Translations under genes and position numbers: made by a program
The notes under the pieces: generated by a model
What the model was told of the DNA's origin: nothing
The model's input: the letters and a program-made list of their open reading frames with translations, nothing else
The model's database searches: none
Part shown: one piece after another, positions 51,836-60,536 of the stretch
Numbering within the stretch: the first letter of the stretch is position 1
Layout: each line of letters begins with the position of its first letter
Assembly: GCF_024345835.1 (NCBI RefSeq)
Contig: NZ_JAGQBW010000003.1
Span: 147,151-211,150 of the forward strand
Reading direction: 5' to 3'
Length of the DNA: 64,000 bases
Origin: Synechococcus sp. HJ21-Hayes
GTDB lineage: Bacteria > Cyanobacteriota > Cyanobacteriia > PCC-6307 > Cyanobiaceae

Positions 51836-52420
51836 ATGGATGCCCTGCCGATGTCGCCTCTCTCTCCTGATCCTGCCCCGCTCCTGGTGGTGGCTGGCGA
51901 TGGATTCAGCGGTTGGCACAGCCTCAACGACACGATCATGGGAGGCCGCAGCCAGGGGCAGTGCAGCGTCAGCTCCGAGGGCCTGGTGCTGGAGGCGGAG
52001 GTGGTGGAACAGGGCGGCGGCTTCGTGAGCTGCCGCTCGCCCCAGTTTGTTCCCCCTCTGGACCTGTCGGCCTACAGCGCTCTCCAGCTTGAGCTGCGGG
52101 GGGATGGCCGTCGCTACAAGTTGGCCGTGGCCTGCGCCGATGGCCTCGCCGGGTTAACCGAACTCATCCCTGGGGGCGTTCGCTGGGTGAGCGAGTTCGG
52201 CACCAATCCCACTGGGACGTCTCTGGTGACCCTGCCCCTCGATCAACTCAAGCCCAGTGTGCGGGCAAAACCCCTGGGGGTCCCCCTGCGCTTTGACCGG
52301 TCCCGAATCACGCGCTTGCAGGTGCTGCATTCCAAGTTCGGCGACGCCGGTGGGCTGAACCCCGGTTTTCGTCCTGGCCCGCTGCGCCTCGGGATCCGCT
52401 CCATCCGCGCCCTCCCCTGA
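51836..52420 (+). CDS. CIA30 family protein
   Basis: A 194-aa protein with a galactose-binding-like CIA30 domain: WHSLNDTIMGGRSQGQCSVSSEGLVLEAEV, GGFVSCRSPQF, LDLSAYSALQLELRGDGRRYKLAV and C-terminal ITRLQVLHSKFGDAGGLNPGF. NDTIMGGxS is the diagnostic motif. In mitochondria CIA30/NDUFAF1 is a complex I assembly factor; in cyanobacteria the role is unknown, and a link to NDH-1 or photosynthetic complexes is only an analogy. No signal peptide is evident. It is downstream of gnd-pgl in the same direction. Confidence 0.87.
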   Translation: MDALPMSPLSPDPAPLLVVAGDGFSGWHSLNDTIMGGRSQGQCSVSSEGLVLEAEVVEQGGGFVSCRSPQFVPPLDLSAYSALQLELRGDGRRYKLAVACADGLAGLTELIPGGVRWVSEFGTNPTGTSLVTLPLDQLKPSVRAKPLGVPLRFDRSRITRLQVLHSKFGDAGGLNPGFRPGPLRLGIRSIRALP

Positions 52421-52440
52421 ACGCGCCCAGTCCTGACGTG

Positions 52441-52839
52441 ATGGAAGACCTCGATCCAACCGGCCTGGCTCCGTTCATCGCCCAACTGGCCAAGGCGGCA
52501 GACCTGTGTCTGAAGCCCTATCGCCATGGCGTGCGACTCCACGGCCCCACCCCTGAACCGTTGGTTGATTGCAGCGATTGCTGCTTCCTGATCGAGGCGC
52601 GCGACGCCGAGGGTGTGCGCCAGGAACTCCACGATCTCGAACTGGAGATCTATCGCAGTGGCGCAGAACTCAACCTGATGCTCAGCCGCCGCGCCGATGA
52701 GCTGGCTCCCCTGCTGTGGCACGGGAGCCATGCGGTGTGGATGCGGGCAGAGAGTGGTGAGCGCTGTGAACGCCCGGAGAACGGCGCGGCGCTGGAGGCG
52801 CTGTGCCGCAGGATTCGGGCCCTGGTGGCTGGGGACTGA
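52441..52839 (+). CDS. Conserved hypothetical protein
   Basis: A 132-aa soluble protein (MEDLDPTGLAPFIAQLAKAADLCLKPYRHGVRLHG). Two closely spaced Cys pairs (LVDCSDCCFLIE) might bind a metal or form a redox pair. The rest is alpha/beta with EARDAEGVRQELHDLELEIYRSGAELNLML. No family was recognised. The preceding GTG at 52438 is an equally good start. Its stop abuts the convergent ilvD stop (0-nt gap). Confidence 0.65.
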   Translation: MEDLDPTGLAPFIAQLAKAADLCLKPYRHGVRLHGPTPEPLVDCSDCCFLIEARDAEGVRQELHDLELEIYRSGAELNLMLSRRADELAPLLWHGSHAVWMRAESGERCERPENGAALEALCRRIRALVAGD

Positions 52840-54516
52840 TCAGAGATCCACCGGATCGGTGACCGCGCCCTTGCTGCTGCTGCTCACCAGACGGGCGTAC
52901 TTGCCCAGGACGCCGGTCTTGTAGCGGGGCTCGGGCTTGGTCCAGGCGGCGCGGCGGCTAGCCAATTCGGCTGCGTCCACATTGAGTTGGATCAGCAGTT
53001 GGTTGGCATCCACGGTGATGCTGTCGCCTTCGTGGACCAGGCCAATCGTGCCGCCCACGGCGGCCTCGGGGGCCACGTGGCCCACCACCAGGCCAAAGGA
53101 ACCACCCGAGAAGCGGCCATCGGTGATCAGCGCCACCGAGTCGAGCAGCCCCTGGCCCACGATCGCGGCGGTAGGGCTGAGCATCTCGCGCATGCCGGGG
53201 CCACCAACGGGACCCTCCTGGCGCACCACCACCACATCACCGGGGTTGATCTGTTTGTCGAGGATCGCGGCCAGGCAGGTTTCCTCGCTTTCGAACACCC
53301 GGGCCGGGCCGGTGATCACGGGATTCTTCACACCGCTGATCTTGGCCACGGCCCCCTCCTCGGCCAGGTTGCCCTTGAGGATCGCCAGGTGGCCCTTGGC
53401 ATAGAGGGGATTGCTGAGGGGCCGGATCACGTCCTGCCCAGCGGGGGGCTCGGAGGGCACATCAGCGAGCACCTGCTTGAGGGTCTTGCCCTCGATGGTC
53501 TTGCAATCGCTGTGGAGCAAACCGGCATCGAGCAGCAGCTTCATGACCTGGGGGATGCCTCCGGCGTTGTGCAGGTCGACGGTCACGTAACGGCCGCTGG
53601 GCTTGAGGTCGCAAATCACCGGCACCCGTTGGCGGATGGTCTCGAAGTCGTCGATCGAGAGATCCACCCCTGCGGTGCGGGCCACGGCCAGCAGGTGCAG
53701 CACGGAGTTGGTGGAGCCGCCCACCGCCATGATCACAGCGATCGCGTTCTCAAAGGCCTCGCGGGTGAGCAGATCACGGGGGCAGATGTTCTGCTTGATC
53801 GCCTCAGCCAGCACTTCGGCGCTGCGGGCTGCACTGTCGGCCTTCTCGGGATCCTCGGCCGCCATGGTGGAGCTGTAGGGCAGGCTCAGGCCCAACACTT
53901 CGAAGGCGGCGCTCATGGTGTTGGCGGTGAACATGCCACCGCAGCTGCCAGCGCCGGGGCAGGCATTCTTCTCGATGGCAGTGAGCTCCTGCTCATCGAT
54001 CTTGCCGCCACTGTATTGGCCCACTGCCTCAAAGGCGCTCACCACGGTGAGATCGCAGGCACCAAGTTTGCCGGGTTTGATTGTGCCGCCATACACAAAG
54101 ATGGCGGGAATGTTCATGCGGGCCATGGCCAGCATGGCGCCGGGCATGTTCTTATCGCAACCGCCGATCGCCAGCAGGGCATCCATGCTCTGGCCGTTGC
54201 AGGCCGTCTCGATCGAATCGGCGATCACCTCCCGGCTCACAAGGGAATACTTCATCCCCTCGGTGCCCATGGAGATGCCGTCGCTCACCGTGATGGTGCC
54301 GAACAGTTGCGGCATCGCCCCGGCCGCATGGGCGGCCGCTTCCGCCCGTTGGGCCAGCTCGTTCAGGCCGAGGTTGCACGGGGTGATCGTGCTGTAGCCG
54401 TTGGCGATGCCGATGATCGGCTTGTTGAAATCGCTGTCGCCGAAGCCCACGGCCCGCAACATGGCGCGGTTGGGGGAGCGCTGGATCCCCTGGGTGATCG
54501 CGGCGGAGCGGAGCAT
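52840..54516 (-). CDS. ilvD: Dihydroxy-acid dehydratase
   Basis: A 558-aa iron-sulfur dehydratase for valine, isoleucine and pantothenate synthesis. Cluster and active-site elements: [42 protein letters not shown], the [21 protein letters not shown] motif and [26 protein letters not shown]. All cluster Cys (PCN, GCDKN, SCGG) are present, and the length matches the plant/cyanobacterial 2Fe-2S form. It ends convergently against the small conserved gene and has a 46-nt gap to the upstream minus-strand gene. Confidence 0.98.
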   Translation of the reverse strand: MLRSAAITQGIQRSPNRAMLRAVGFGDSDFNKPIIGIANGYSTITPCNLGLNELAQRAEAAAHAAGAMPQLFGTITVSDGISMGTEGMKYSLVSREVIADSIETACNGQSMDALLAIGGCDKNMPGAMLAMARMNIPAIFVYGGTIKPGKLGACDLTVVSAFEAVGQYSGGKIDEQELTAIEKNACPGAGSCGGMFTANTMSAAFEVLGLSLPYSSTMAAEDPEKADSAARSAEVLAEAIKQNICPRDLLTREAFENAIAVIMAVGGSTNSVLHLLAVARTAGVDLSIDDFETIRQRVPVICDLKPSGRYVTVDLHNAGGIPQVMKLLLDAGLLHSDCKTIEGKTLKQVLADVPSEPPAGQDVIRPLSNPLYAKGHLAILKGNLAEEGAVAKISGVKNPVITGPARVFESEETCLAAILDKQINPGDVVVVRQEGPVGGPGMREMLSPTAAIVGQGLLDSVALITDGRFSGGSFGLVVGHVAPEAAVGGTIGLVHEGDSITVDANQLLIQLNVDAAELASRRAAWTKPEPRYKTGVLGKYARLVSSSSKGAVTDPVDL

Positions 54517-54562
54517 GGGCGGCGATGGAGTCTGTCGGTAGGAACCTACCGACCGGCCCAGA

Positions 54563-54862
54563 TCAGTTGGTGGTGCTCAGGCTCTCGAGCTGACGGCGCA
54601 CGTCATCGATGGCTTGGTTGAGCTGGTGCACCTTGTCCTGGAGCTCGCTCTCCCGCACGGGGCGATTGCCCTCCACCGAATCGAGGGCCTCGGCATCATT
54701 GCCCTGCAGCTGAGACAGCCGCAGGTTGCGGAGCTGGCGCTGTCGCTGTTGCCGCCGCTCGGTCTCCGACAGGAGCCACCAGGCCAGACCAGCGGCGCCA
54801 AGCACGGCGCCGGCCAGGGTGCTGGCCAGAAAGCTGGAGCCGCTCTCGCCTCGGTTGGCCAT
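54563..54862 (-). CDS. Small membrane-anchored coiled-coil protein
   Basis: A 99-aa protein with one N-terminal membrane helix ([21 protein letters not shown], ~10-30) followed by a charged helical region ([20 protein letters not shown], and [27 protein letters not shown]), a likely coiled coil facing the cytosol. An in-frame ATG two codons earlier (54868) is possible. It lies between ilvD and upp on the minus strand. No family was recognised; size and layout suit a membrane scaffold. Confidence 0.65.
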   Translation of the reverse strand: MANRGESGSSFLASTLAGAVLGAAGLAWWLLSETERRQQRQRQLRNLRLSQLQGNDAEALDSVEGNRPVRESELQDKVHQLNQAIDDVRRQLESLSTTN

Positions 54863-54881
54863 CGCCACGGAAACTCTGCGA

Positions 54882-55553
54882 TCAGCCTAAGGAGCTACCC
54901 CGTTCCAAGCCATACAGACGGTCACCGGCGTCACCGAGTCCCGGCACGATGCGATGGGCTGAATCGAGTTCGGCGTCAATGCAGCCGGTGTAGAGGGTGA
55001 GGTCACCGAAGCGTTCCCCCAGGGTTTTCAGTCCCGGAGCTGCGGCCAAGGCACTCACCACCCGCACGCGAGGTCCTGTGACGCCCTTGGCCTCTAGGCG
55101 CTCCAGCACCTGAATCAGCGTTCCCGCTGTGGCCACCATCGGGTCGAACACCAGCACCCCCGCATTGGCTGGGATCTGTTCAGGCAGGCTGTCGAGGTAG
55201 CAGTGCGCCACCCCGCTGGCCTCATCCCGCACAAACCCCATGTGGGCAACGGCGGCGTTGGGAACCACGGATCGGGATCCCTCCCACAGCCCCAGGCCAG
55301 CCCTGAGCACGGGAACGGCCAGCATCGGCACCGTGCCGTCCACCACCGTTCCCTCCGTGAGAGCGAGGGGGGTTTGCACCTGCACGCGCTGGTAAGGAAT
55401 CCAGTCGCGCAGCGCTTCGTAGGTGAGCCAGCGGCCCAGCTCGGCCATGGCCGTGCTGAACAGGGCTGTTGGCGTCTGCTGATCCCGCAGCAGCGTGAGC
55501 CAGTGGCCAATCAAGGGATGGGGCGGCACCACCACCCGCAGGGTCTTGCTCAT
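54882..55553 (-). CDS. upp: Uracil phosphoribosyltransferase
   Basis: A 223-aa type I phosphoribosyltransferase salvaging uracil to UMP. Blocks: RVVVPPHPLIGHWLTLLRDQQTP, VPVLRAGLGLWEG, YLDSLPEQIPANAGVLVFDPMVATAGTLIQVLERL (PRPP loop) and the C-terminal ALAAAPGLKTLGERFGDLTLYTGCIDAELD region. In most UPRTases the PRPP loop reads DPMLATGGS and the uracil lid YIVPGLGDAGDR; here they are DPMVATAGT and HRIVPGLGDAGDRLYG, a modest variation. ATG 55553 is the conserved start. Confidence 0.9.
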   Translation of the reverse strand: MSKTLRVVVPPHPLIGHWLTLLRDQQTPTALFSTAMAELGRWLTYEALRDWIPYQRVQVQTPLALTEGTVVDGTVPMLAVPVLRAGLGLWEGSRSVVPNAAVAHMGFVRDEASGVAHCYLDSLPEQIPANAGVLVFDPMVATAGTLIQVLERLEAKGVTGPRVRVVSALAAAPGLKTLGERFGDLTLYTGCIDAELDSAHRIVPGLGDAGDRLYGLERGSSLG

Positions 55554-55610
55554 GGGGTCGCGTTGCGGCTTGCGGCTGCAATAACTTGAGCGGCCCAAGC
55601 TAGTTGTGCG

Positions 55611-56108
55611 GTGCTGCGCGTCCTCTCCCTGATCTTGGGTTTTGTGCTGGGCTGCACAGGGCTGTGGTGGGCTGAGCCTGCGGCCGCCATCACGGCACCG
55701 GAACTGCGGGGGCAGCGCAGTGTCCAGGATCTACAGCCCGACATGCATGGTCGCAACCTGCAGCAGCAGGAATTCCTCAAGGCCAAGCTGCAGGGCTTTG
55801 ATTTCAGTGGTGCGGATCTGCGCGGTGCCGTGTTCAACACAGCGGACCTGCAGGAGGCCAACCTCCGCGACGCCGACCTTGAGGACGTTGTGGCCTTTGC
55901 CAGCCGCTTTGATCGCGCCAACCTCAGCGGCGCTGTGCTCCGCAACGCCATGCTGATGAACAGCAAATTCAGCGCTGCCGTGATCGACGGGGCCGATTTC
56001 ACTGACGCCGTGCTCGATCTGCCCCAGCAGAAGGCCCTCTGCGCCCGGGCCTCCGGCAGCAATCCACGAACTGGCGTCACCACCCGCGACAGCCTGGCTT
56101 GCCGCTGA
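55611..56108 (+). CDS. Pentapeptide-repeat protein with signal peptide
   Basis: A 165-aa exported protein starting at GTG 55611. The signal peptide is clear (LRVLSLILGFVLGCTGLWWAEPAAA, residues ~2-27, cleavage after AAA). A stack of A(D/N)LxX pentapeptides follows (FDFSGADLRGAVFNTADLQEANLRDADLEDV... ANLSGAVLRNAML... FSAAVIDGADFTDAVL), forming a right-handed beta helix, and two Cys lie in the C-terminal tail (ALCARASG, SLACR). Cyanobacterial genomes encode many such lumenal or periplasmic proteins, mostly of unknown function. It lies upstream of the cobalamin riboswitch in the same direction. Confidence 0.85.
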   Translation: MLRVLSLILGFVLGCTGLWWAEPAAAITAPELRGQRSVQDLQPDMHGRNLQQQEFLKAKLQGFDFSGADLRGAVFNTADLQEANLRDADLEDVVAFASRFDRANLSGAVLRNAMLMNSKFSAAVIDGADFTDAVLDLPQQKALCARASGSNPRTGVTTRDSLACR

Positions 56109-56124
56109 CAGGGAGCGACTAGAT

Positions 56125-56257
56125 TCCGGTTCCGGTTCTGCTGGTGATTCAGCCAGTGGAGGAAACGGGGAAAGTCCGGTGTGAGTCCGGCGCTGTCCCG
56201 CAGCTGTGATGGATCCCGCGGCCCCGGCCCCGGCTATCCCAGTCAGAACGCCCGCCG
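56125..56257 (+). promoter_or_regulatory. Cobalamin riboswitch upstream of hupE-cobW
   Basis: Core elements are readable in order: GGGGAAAGTCCGGTGTGAGTCC (56167-56188), GCGCTGTCCCGCAGCTGTGA (56190-56209), and the B12 box AGTCAGAACGCCCGCC (56241-56256). These match the conserved adenosylcobalamin-riboswitch core. The hupE start lies 40 nt after the B12 box, so control is probably by translation initiation or early termination. Cobalamin binding would repress the two genes downstream. Confidence 0.9.
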
Positions 56258-56296
56258 GCCCTACCCCACCATCCCTGGCGCGGACCAGTTCATCGG

Positions 56297-56923
56297 ATGC
56301 CCAATCTTTCTCAGGCAGGCCCAAGGGCCGCCGTTCTTGCCGCTAGCGGCCTCGGTGTGATCGGCGTGCCCCTGGTGCTGGCGGCGCCCGCTCTGGCCCA
56401 CCACCCCATGGAGGCCATGGGGCTTGAGCCCTCGCTATTGACCGGCTTGTTGAGTGGTCTGGCGCACCCGCTGCTGGGGCCCGATCACCTGGTGTTTCTG
56501 CTGGCCCTCGGGCTTGTGGGCCTGCACAGGCCCCTCCGCTGGGTGTTGGGTCTTCTCACGGCCGGCCTGGTGGGTAGCGGCCTCGGTCTGGTGCTGCCCG
56601 GTCTCCCGGGAGCCGAGGCACTGGTGGCCCTGTCCTTGGTGGTCACCGGGCTGGTGTTGATGCAACGCCTGCCCTCGGCGTTGTTGCTGCCAGCCTTTGC
56701 TCTGCACGGCTATGTGCTGAGTGGTTCGGTGTTCGGCTGGGAAAGTACCCCGATTGCGGCCTACCTGTTGGGCCTGTTGCTCAGCCAAAGCCTCCTGATG
56801 CTGACGGCCCTCACCGTGGTGCGGCGCTGGGCAACAACTCTTACCGCGGCCAACCTGCGCTTGGCGGCGGGTCTGCTCATGGGCGCTGGTACTGCCTTCG
56901 CCTGGTCGGCTTTGGTGGCCTGA
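56297..56923 (+). CDS. hupE: HupE/UreJ family metal transporter, probably cobalt
   Basis: A 208-aa membrane protein: N-terminal signal/first helix (AAVLAASGLGVIGVPLVLAAPALA), a short His-rich stretch (HHPMEAMG), and six or so helices. The family metal motif is GLAHPLLGPDHLVFLLALGLVGL (HPxxGxDH). HupE/UreJ proteins move nickel or cobalt. Because this gene sits under a cobalamin riboswitch and next to a CobW-type GTPase, cobalt uptake is the likely role. The stop is 1 nt before the next ATG, indicating one transcript. Confidence 0.88.
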   Translation: MPNLSQAGPRAAVLAASGLGVIGVPLVLAAPALAHHPMEAMGLEPSLLTGLLSGLAHPLLGPDHLVFLLALGLVGLHRPLRWVLGLLTAGLVGSGLGLVLPGLPGAEALVALSLVVTGLVLMQRLPSALLLPAFALHGYVLSGSVFGWESTPIAAYLLGLLLSQSLLMLTALTVVRRWATTLTAANLRLAAGLLMGAGTAFAWSALVA

Positions 56924-56924
56924 G

Positions 56925-57989
56925 ATGAGCACCAACAACCTGGCGCGCCTGCCGGTCACCGTGGTGACCGGGTTCCTTGGTGCCGGTAAATCCACACTCC
57001 TGCGCCAGTTGCTGCTCCACAGCGGCCTGCGTCTGGCGGTTCTGGTGAATGAATTCGGGGAGGTGGGGATCGATGGCGATCTGATCCGCAGCTGCGGGTT
57101 TTGCCCAGAGGAGGAGGCTGAGAGCCGCGTGGTGGAGTTGGCGAACGGTTGTCTCTGCTGCACCGTCCAGGATGAGTTCCTGCCCACCATGCAGACCCTG
57201 CTGCAGCGGGCTGACCAGCTGGACGGCATCGTGGTCGAGACGAGTGGCCTGGCCCTGCCCCTTCCCCTGGTCCAGGCCTTCCAGTGGCCTGAGATCCGCA
57301 CCCGTACCCGGGTGACCGGCGTGGTGACCGTGGTGGATGGGGAGGCGTTGGCTGCTGGCAGCGTCGTGGGCGATCCCGCAGCCCTGCAGGCCCAGCAGCA
57401 GGCCGATCCAAGTCTGGATCACCTCGCCGATCTCGACGATCTGTTTAGCGACCAGTTGCAGGCCGCCGACCTCGTACTGGTGAGTCGCGGTGACCTGCTG
57501 GATGACAACCAGCTGGCTGTCGTGCGGGGGCGGTTGCAGGCCGGGCTGCGGCCAGGGGTGGAGGTGCTGCCGATGCAGCGGGGTTCGATTCCTGCGGCGC
57601 TGCTGTTCGGCCTCGATCGTGAAGCCGGGCCCCACGATCACGACCACCATGACCATGAGCACGACCATGAGCATCACGACCACAGCCATGTGGCGATGCA
57701 GTCGGCGTCGCTGCGTCTGAACGGCAGGTTCGACCGTGCAGCCCTGGAGTTGGCGCTGCGCCAGCAGATTGAGCGGCAGTCGCTGTTACGGCTGAAGGGC
57801 CGTGCCTGGTTTGCCGGTAAGGCCCATCCCCTCCAGATCCAGGCTGTGGGACCGCGGCTGGAGTGCTGGTTTGACCCTCACACCCCTGCACAAGCCACCC
57901 CGCCCGAGCCAGGCTTGGACGTGGTAGCCCTGGGTCTGAGCCTGGATGCGTCGGCTCTCCACCAGGCCCTGTCCGCCCTGCTGGCCTAA
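56925..57989 (+). CDS. CobW-type G3E GTPase, metal chaperone
   Basis: A 354-aa G3E GTPase. Walker A is TGFLGAGKSTLL (res 15-26), the metal-binding C-L-C-C motif lies at residues 76-79 (NGCLCC), and a His-rich loop spans residues 237-255 with 11 His in 19 positions. A CobW C-terminal domain follows. The usual NKxD guanine motif is altered to SRGD (187-190), as happens in some G3E proteins. Together with riboswitch control and the upstream HupE-type transporter, this suggests delivery of cobalt to the corrin ring pathway, though zinc or nickel cannot be excluded. Confidence 0.87.
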   Translation: MSTNNLARLPVTVVTGFLGAGKSTLLRQLLLHSGLRLAVLVNEFGEVGIDGDLIRSCGFCPEEEAESRVVELANGCLCCTVQDEFLPTMQTLLQRADQLDGIVVETSGLALPLPLVQAFQWPEIRTRTRVTGVVTVVDGEALAAGSVVGDPAALQAQQQADPSLDHLADLDDLFSDQLQAADLVLVSRGDLLDDNQLAVVRGRLQAGLRPGVEVLPMQRGSIPAALLFGLDREAGPHDHDHHDHEHDHEHHDHSHVAMQSASLRLNGRFDRAALELALRQQIERQSLLRLKGRAWFAGKAHPLQIQAVGPRLECWFDPHTPAQATPPEPGLDVVALGLSLDASALHQALSALLA

Positions 57990-58003
57990 AGCGTGGCTGG
58001 GGC

Positions 58004-58321
58004 CTAGTCGAGGGGGATCTCCCCCCTCGCACACACGCCGTCCCAACAGAGGGCCTGCTCCTGGTTCCACGCCGGCATCACAGCCCGCGTGCTGCCTCCA
58101 CCAGCGCGCAGGCTCACGGATCCGCGACCATCGCTGCGGAATTCAAACCGCTCCGGGCCCACATCGAGCCACCAGTGGGTCCCCAGCTGCTCGATGGTCA
58201 TGGTGCAGGCTTGCCAGGGGCCAGCGGCCAGGCGGCATTCCAGGGGAACGCGCATGGGCTGGGCTCCAACTGGCGGCAGGGGGAGTGCCACGGCAAGGAG
58301 AAGGGTGAGGCGCGCGTCCAT
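58004..58321 (-). CDS. Small secreted conserved protein
   Basis: A 105-aa protein with a signal peptide (MDARLTLLLAVALPLPPVGAQP, ~1-21). A compact beta-rich domain contains four Cys in two likely disulfides (LECRLAAGPWQAC at the start of the domain; LCWDGVC near the end), flanking FEFRSDGRGSVSLR. It resembles short periplasmic proteins in picocyanobacteria without assigned function. ATG 58321 places the signal peptide correctly; the upstream frame to 58363 does not. It is convergent with the CobW gene and divergent from purS. Confidence 0.65.
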   Translation of the reverse strand: MDARLTLLLAVALPLPPVGAQPMRVPLECRLAAGPWQACTMTIEQLGTHWWLDVGPERFEFRSDGRGSVSLRAGGGSTRAVMPAWNQEQALCWDGVCARGEIPLD

Positions 58322-58414
58322 GGCCTCGCTGGCAGGGCCTACCTCCAACCTGACCAGCGGCAAGGGCGGGTGGGACTCGGCCTGCCAAGATTTAACAATC
58401 CTCGTGGAGCTCAG

Positions 58415-58684
58415 GTGCCCGTCTTCTCCGCCCGTGTTCTGGTCTCACTGAGGCCATCGGTGCTCGATCCCGCCGGTGAGGCCACCCGTGCAGCGGCGGC
58501 CCGTCTTGGCGTCGATGGGGTCACCAAGCTGCGGATTGGCAAGGCTGTGGATCTCGAGATCGAAGCTGCGGATGCTGCCAGTGCCCGCCAGCAACTGGAA
58601 CGACTCAGTGATCGCCTGCTGGCCAACCCCGTGATTGAGAACTGGACCCTCGAGCTCCAGGACACCGCCGCCCAGGAGGCTTGA
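58415..58684 (+). CDS. purS: Phosphoribosylformylglycinamidine synthase subunit PurS
   Basis: An 89-aa subunit starting at GTG 58415 (FSARVLVSLRPSVLDPAGEATRAA, then VTKLRIGKAVDLEIEA and LLANPVIENWTLEL). PurS dimers bridge PurL and PurQ in the FGAM synthase complex, the fourth step of purine synthesis. The frame is open further upstream, but the conserved PurS N-terminus starts here. A TTAACAAT stretch ~25 nt upstream could be the -10. It precedes purQ by 3 nt. Confidence 0.93.
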   Translation: MPVFSARVLVSLRPSVLDPAGEATRAAAARLGVDGVTKLRIGKAVDLEIEAADAASARQQLERLSDRLLANPVIENWTLELQDTAAQEA

Positions 58685-58687
58685 TCC

Positions 58688-59341
58688 ATGGCCATCGGGG
58701 TGGTGGTGTTTCCCGGTTCCAACTGCGATCGGGACGTGCAATGGGCGGCCGAGGGCTGCCTGGGCATTCAGACCCGCTTTCTCTGGCATGAGGAGAGGGA
58801 TCTCTCAGGGCTGGATGCGGTGGTGATTCCCGGTGGCTTCAGCTACGGCGATTACCTGCGCTGTGGAGCGATTGCCCGCTTCGCTCCCGTGTTGCAGGAG
58901 GTGGTGCAGTTCGCCGAGCAGGGAGGCCGCGTGCTGGGGATTTGTAACGGCTTTCAGGTGCTCACCGAAATTGGACTGCTTCCTGGAGCCCTCACCCGCA
59001 ATCACAAGCTGCACTTTGTCTGTGAACCAGCGGAACTCACCGTTGAACCGGGAGGCTGCAGCTGGCTGCAGGGTTACAGCAGTGGCGAGGTGGTGACCTT
59101 TCCCATCGCCCATGGCGAGGGGCGCTATCAGGCCGAGGCCGACACGCTCAAGAGCCTCGAGGATGGTGGCCAGGTGGCCTTCCGTTACTGCCGCAACCCC
59201 AACGGGTCCATGGCTGATGTGGCGGGTCTCACCAACCGCAACGGCAATGTGCTTGGCCTGATGCCGCACCCAGAACGGGCCTGTGATGCGGCCACCGGTG
59301 GGGTGGATGGTCGGCGGCTCCTGGCCAGCCTGCTCGGTTGA
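58688..59341 (+). CDS. purQ: Phosphoribosylformylglycinamidine synthase subunit PurQ (glutaminase)
   Basis: A 217-aa class I glutamine amidotransferase. The catalytic Cys is in [17 protein letters not shown] (near residue 86), with the His/Glu pair in MPHPERACD near the C-terminus. [13 protein letters not shown] begins the protein, and [13 protein letters not shown] is typical. PurQ supplies ammonia to PurL; PurL is not in the window. The pair purS-purQ is a normal cyanobacterial arrangement. Confidence 0.97.
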   Translation: MAIGVVVFPGSNCDRDVQWAAEGCLGIQTRFLWHEERDLSGLDAVVIPGGFSYGDYLRCGAIARFAPVLQEVVQFAEQGGRVLGICNGFQVLTEIGLLPGALTRNHKLHFVCEPAELTVEPGGCSWLQGYSSGEVVTFPIAHGEGRYQAEADTLKSLEDGGQVAFRYCRNPNGSMADVAGLTNRNGNVLGLMPHPERACDAATGGVDGRRLLASLLG

Positions 59342-59357
59342 GTGGTGGCAAAAAAAA

Positions 59358-59374
59358 GGGGCCCTGAGGGCCCC
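59358..59374. terminator. Terminator between purQ and peroxiredoxin
   Basis: GGGGCCC (59358-59364), TGA loop, GGGCCCC (59368-59374), with eight A residues at 59350-59357 on the plus strand. Read on the minus strand the stem is followed by T8, so it serves the convergent peroxiredoxin gene well; on the plus strand only CTCTG follows. Confidence 0.8.
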
Positions 59375-59402
59375 TCTGCACACCAGTGGCTGAGCTGAAG
59401 GC

Positions 59403-59993
59403 TCAGTTCACAGCCGCGAAGAACTCCTTGCTCTTGACGGGGTCAGGGTTCATGGTCTTGTCGCCGGGGGTCCAGTTGGCGGGGCACACCTCGTCGGGGT
59501 TGTTGCGAATGTGCTGGAAGGCCTGAAGCAGGCGCAGGGTCTCGTCGACGCTGCGGCCCACGGGCAGATTGTTGATGGTGCTCTGCATGATCACACCATC
59601 GGGGTCGATGATGAACAGGCCGCGCAGGGCCACACCGGCATCCTCATCGAGCACCTCGTAGGCACGGGCGATGTCCTTCTTGAGGTCGGCCACCAGGGGA
59701 TAGGCGATATCGCCCAGACCACCGTTCTTGCGATCGGTCTGCACCCAGGCCAGGTGGCTGAACTGGCTGTCCACGGACACGCCCAGCACCTCGCAGTTGC
59801 GGCTGGAGAAATCGCTGTAGCGATCGGAGAAAGCGGTGATCTCCGTGGGGCACACGAAGGTGAAGTCCAGGGGATAGAAGAACAGCACCACATACTTGCC
59901 GCGGTACTGGGACAGGGTCACCTCCTTGAACTCCTGGTCCACCACAGCGGTGGCGGTGAAGTCGGGAGCTTGCAGGCCAACGAGCCGGGACAT
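59403..59993 (-). CDS. 2-Cys peroxiredoxin
   Basis: A 196-aa AhpC/Prx enzyme reducing peroxides. The peroxidatic Cys is in [20 protein letters not shown] (near residue 54), with the resolving Cys in [15 protein letters not shown] (near 175). The [25 protein letters not shown] and [11 protein letters not shown] segments are typical of typical-2-Cys (thylakoid-type) enzymes that couple to thioredoxin or NTRC. ATG 59993 gives [12 protein letters not shown]; a GTG two codons earlier also exists. The upstream 100 nt hold no recognised regulatory motif. Confidence 0.95.
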   Translation of the reverse strand: MSRLVGLQAPDFTATAVVDQEFKEVTLSQYRGKYVVLFFYPLDFTFVCPTEITAFSDRYSDFSSRNCEVLGVSVDSQFSHLAWVQTDRKNGGLGDIAYPLVADLKKDIARAYEVLDEDAGVALRGLFIIDPDGVIMQSTINNLPVGRSVDETLRLLQAFQHIRNNPDEVCPANWTPGDKTMNPDPVKSKEFFAAVN

Positions 59994-60152
59994 AGTCACA
60001 GAAAATGGAGGTGTTGAAGCACCGGAGCAACGCTTTCGAGCAGGCTTCTCGAAGGCGGATCGACTACCAGTTGCTGTGGCAACAATTTATCACGCTTTCG
60101 CGGACTGCTGTTGCCGCCATAGGCTGGTTGTACTCGTCAATGCCTCACGCCA

Positions 60153-60536
60153 ATGGCCTGGGATCCGGCCCTGCTGCGCAAATACAACACCACAGGTCAT
60201 TTCCGCCTGTTGAATCAGGTGCGCAGCGAGCTCAAGGACAAGCCGCTGCAACGCACCACACGATCCACGTCGGCACGCAATGCCAGCGCCGGTCCCCGCC
60301 CCCAAGCCCCCAGCACCACGGCCTCCCAGCGGGAACCACGCTCCGAGCCCAGGTCCGAAGCTCGCGGCCTGGGTGTCACACGCCGCCGGTCCAGCTCCTT
60401 CACGCCGGTGGATTTCCCTGTTGTGCCGTTGCTGATTGATCCCTTACTGGATCAGCATGGTTTTGAGCCAGCCATGGACGACGACTCCGACGCGACATCC
60501 TTCCGGGATCGCCTCGGGGCCGTCGACATGCGCTGA
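60153..60536 (+). CDS. Conserved picocyanobacterial hypothetical protein
   Basis: A 127-aa protein. The N-terminus AWDPALLRKYNTTGHFRLLNQVRSELKDKP is well formed and likely a folded or helical element; residues ~40-85 are a Ser/Arg/Pro low-complexity linker; the C-terminal third is acidic (LLDQHGFEPAMDDDSDATSFRDRLGAV). I recall the N-terminal RKYxxTGHFRLLNQxRSEL pattern from short proteins in marine Synechococcus and Prochlorococcus. No function is known. It is the last core-like gene before the island at the right end. Confidence 0.72.
   Translation: MAWDPALLRKYNTTGHFRLLNQVRSELKDKPLQRTTRSTSARNASAGPRPQAPSTTASQREPRSEPRSEARGLGVTRRRSSSFTPVDFPVVPLLIDPLLDQHGFEPAMDDDSDATSFRDRLGAVDMR

Noticed and set aside
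52987..54621. 544-aa plus-strand frame opposite ilvD
   Set aside because: Antisense shadow of ilvD; rich in His and Gly with no domain signature.
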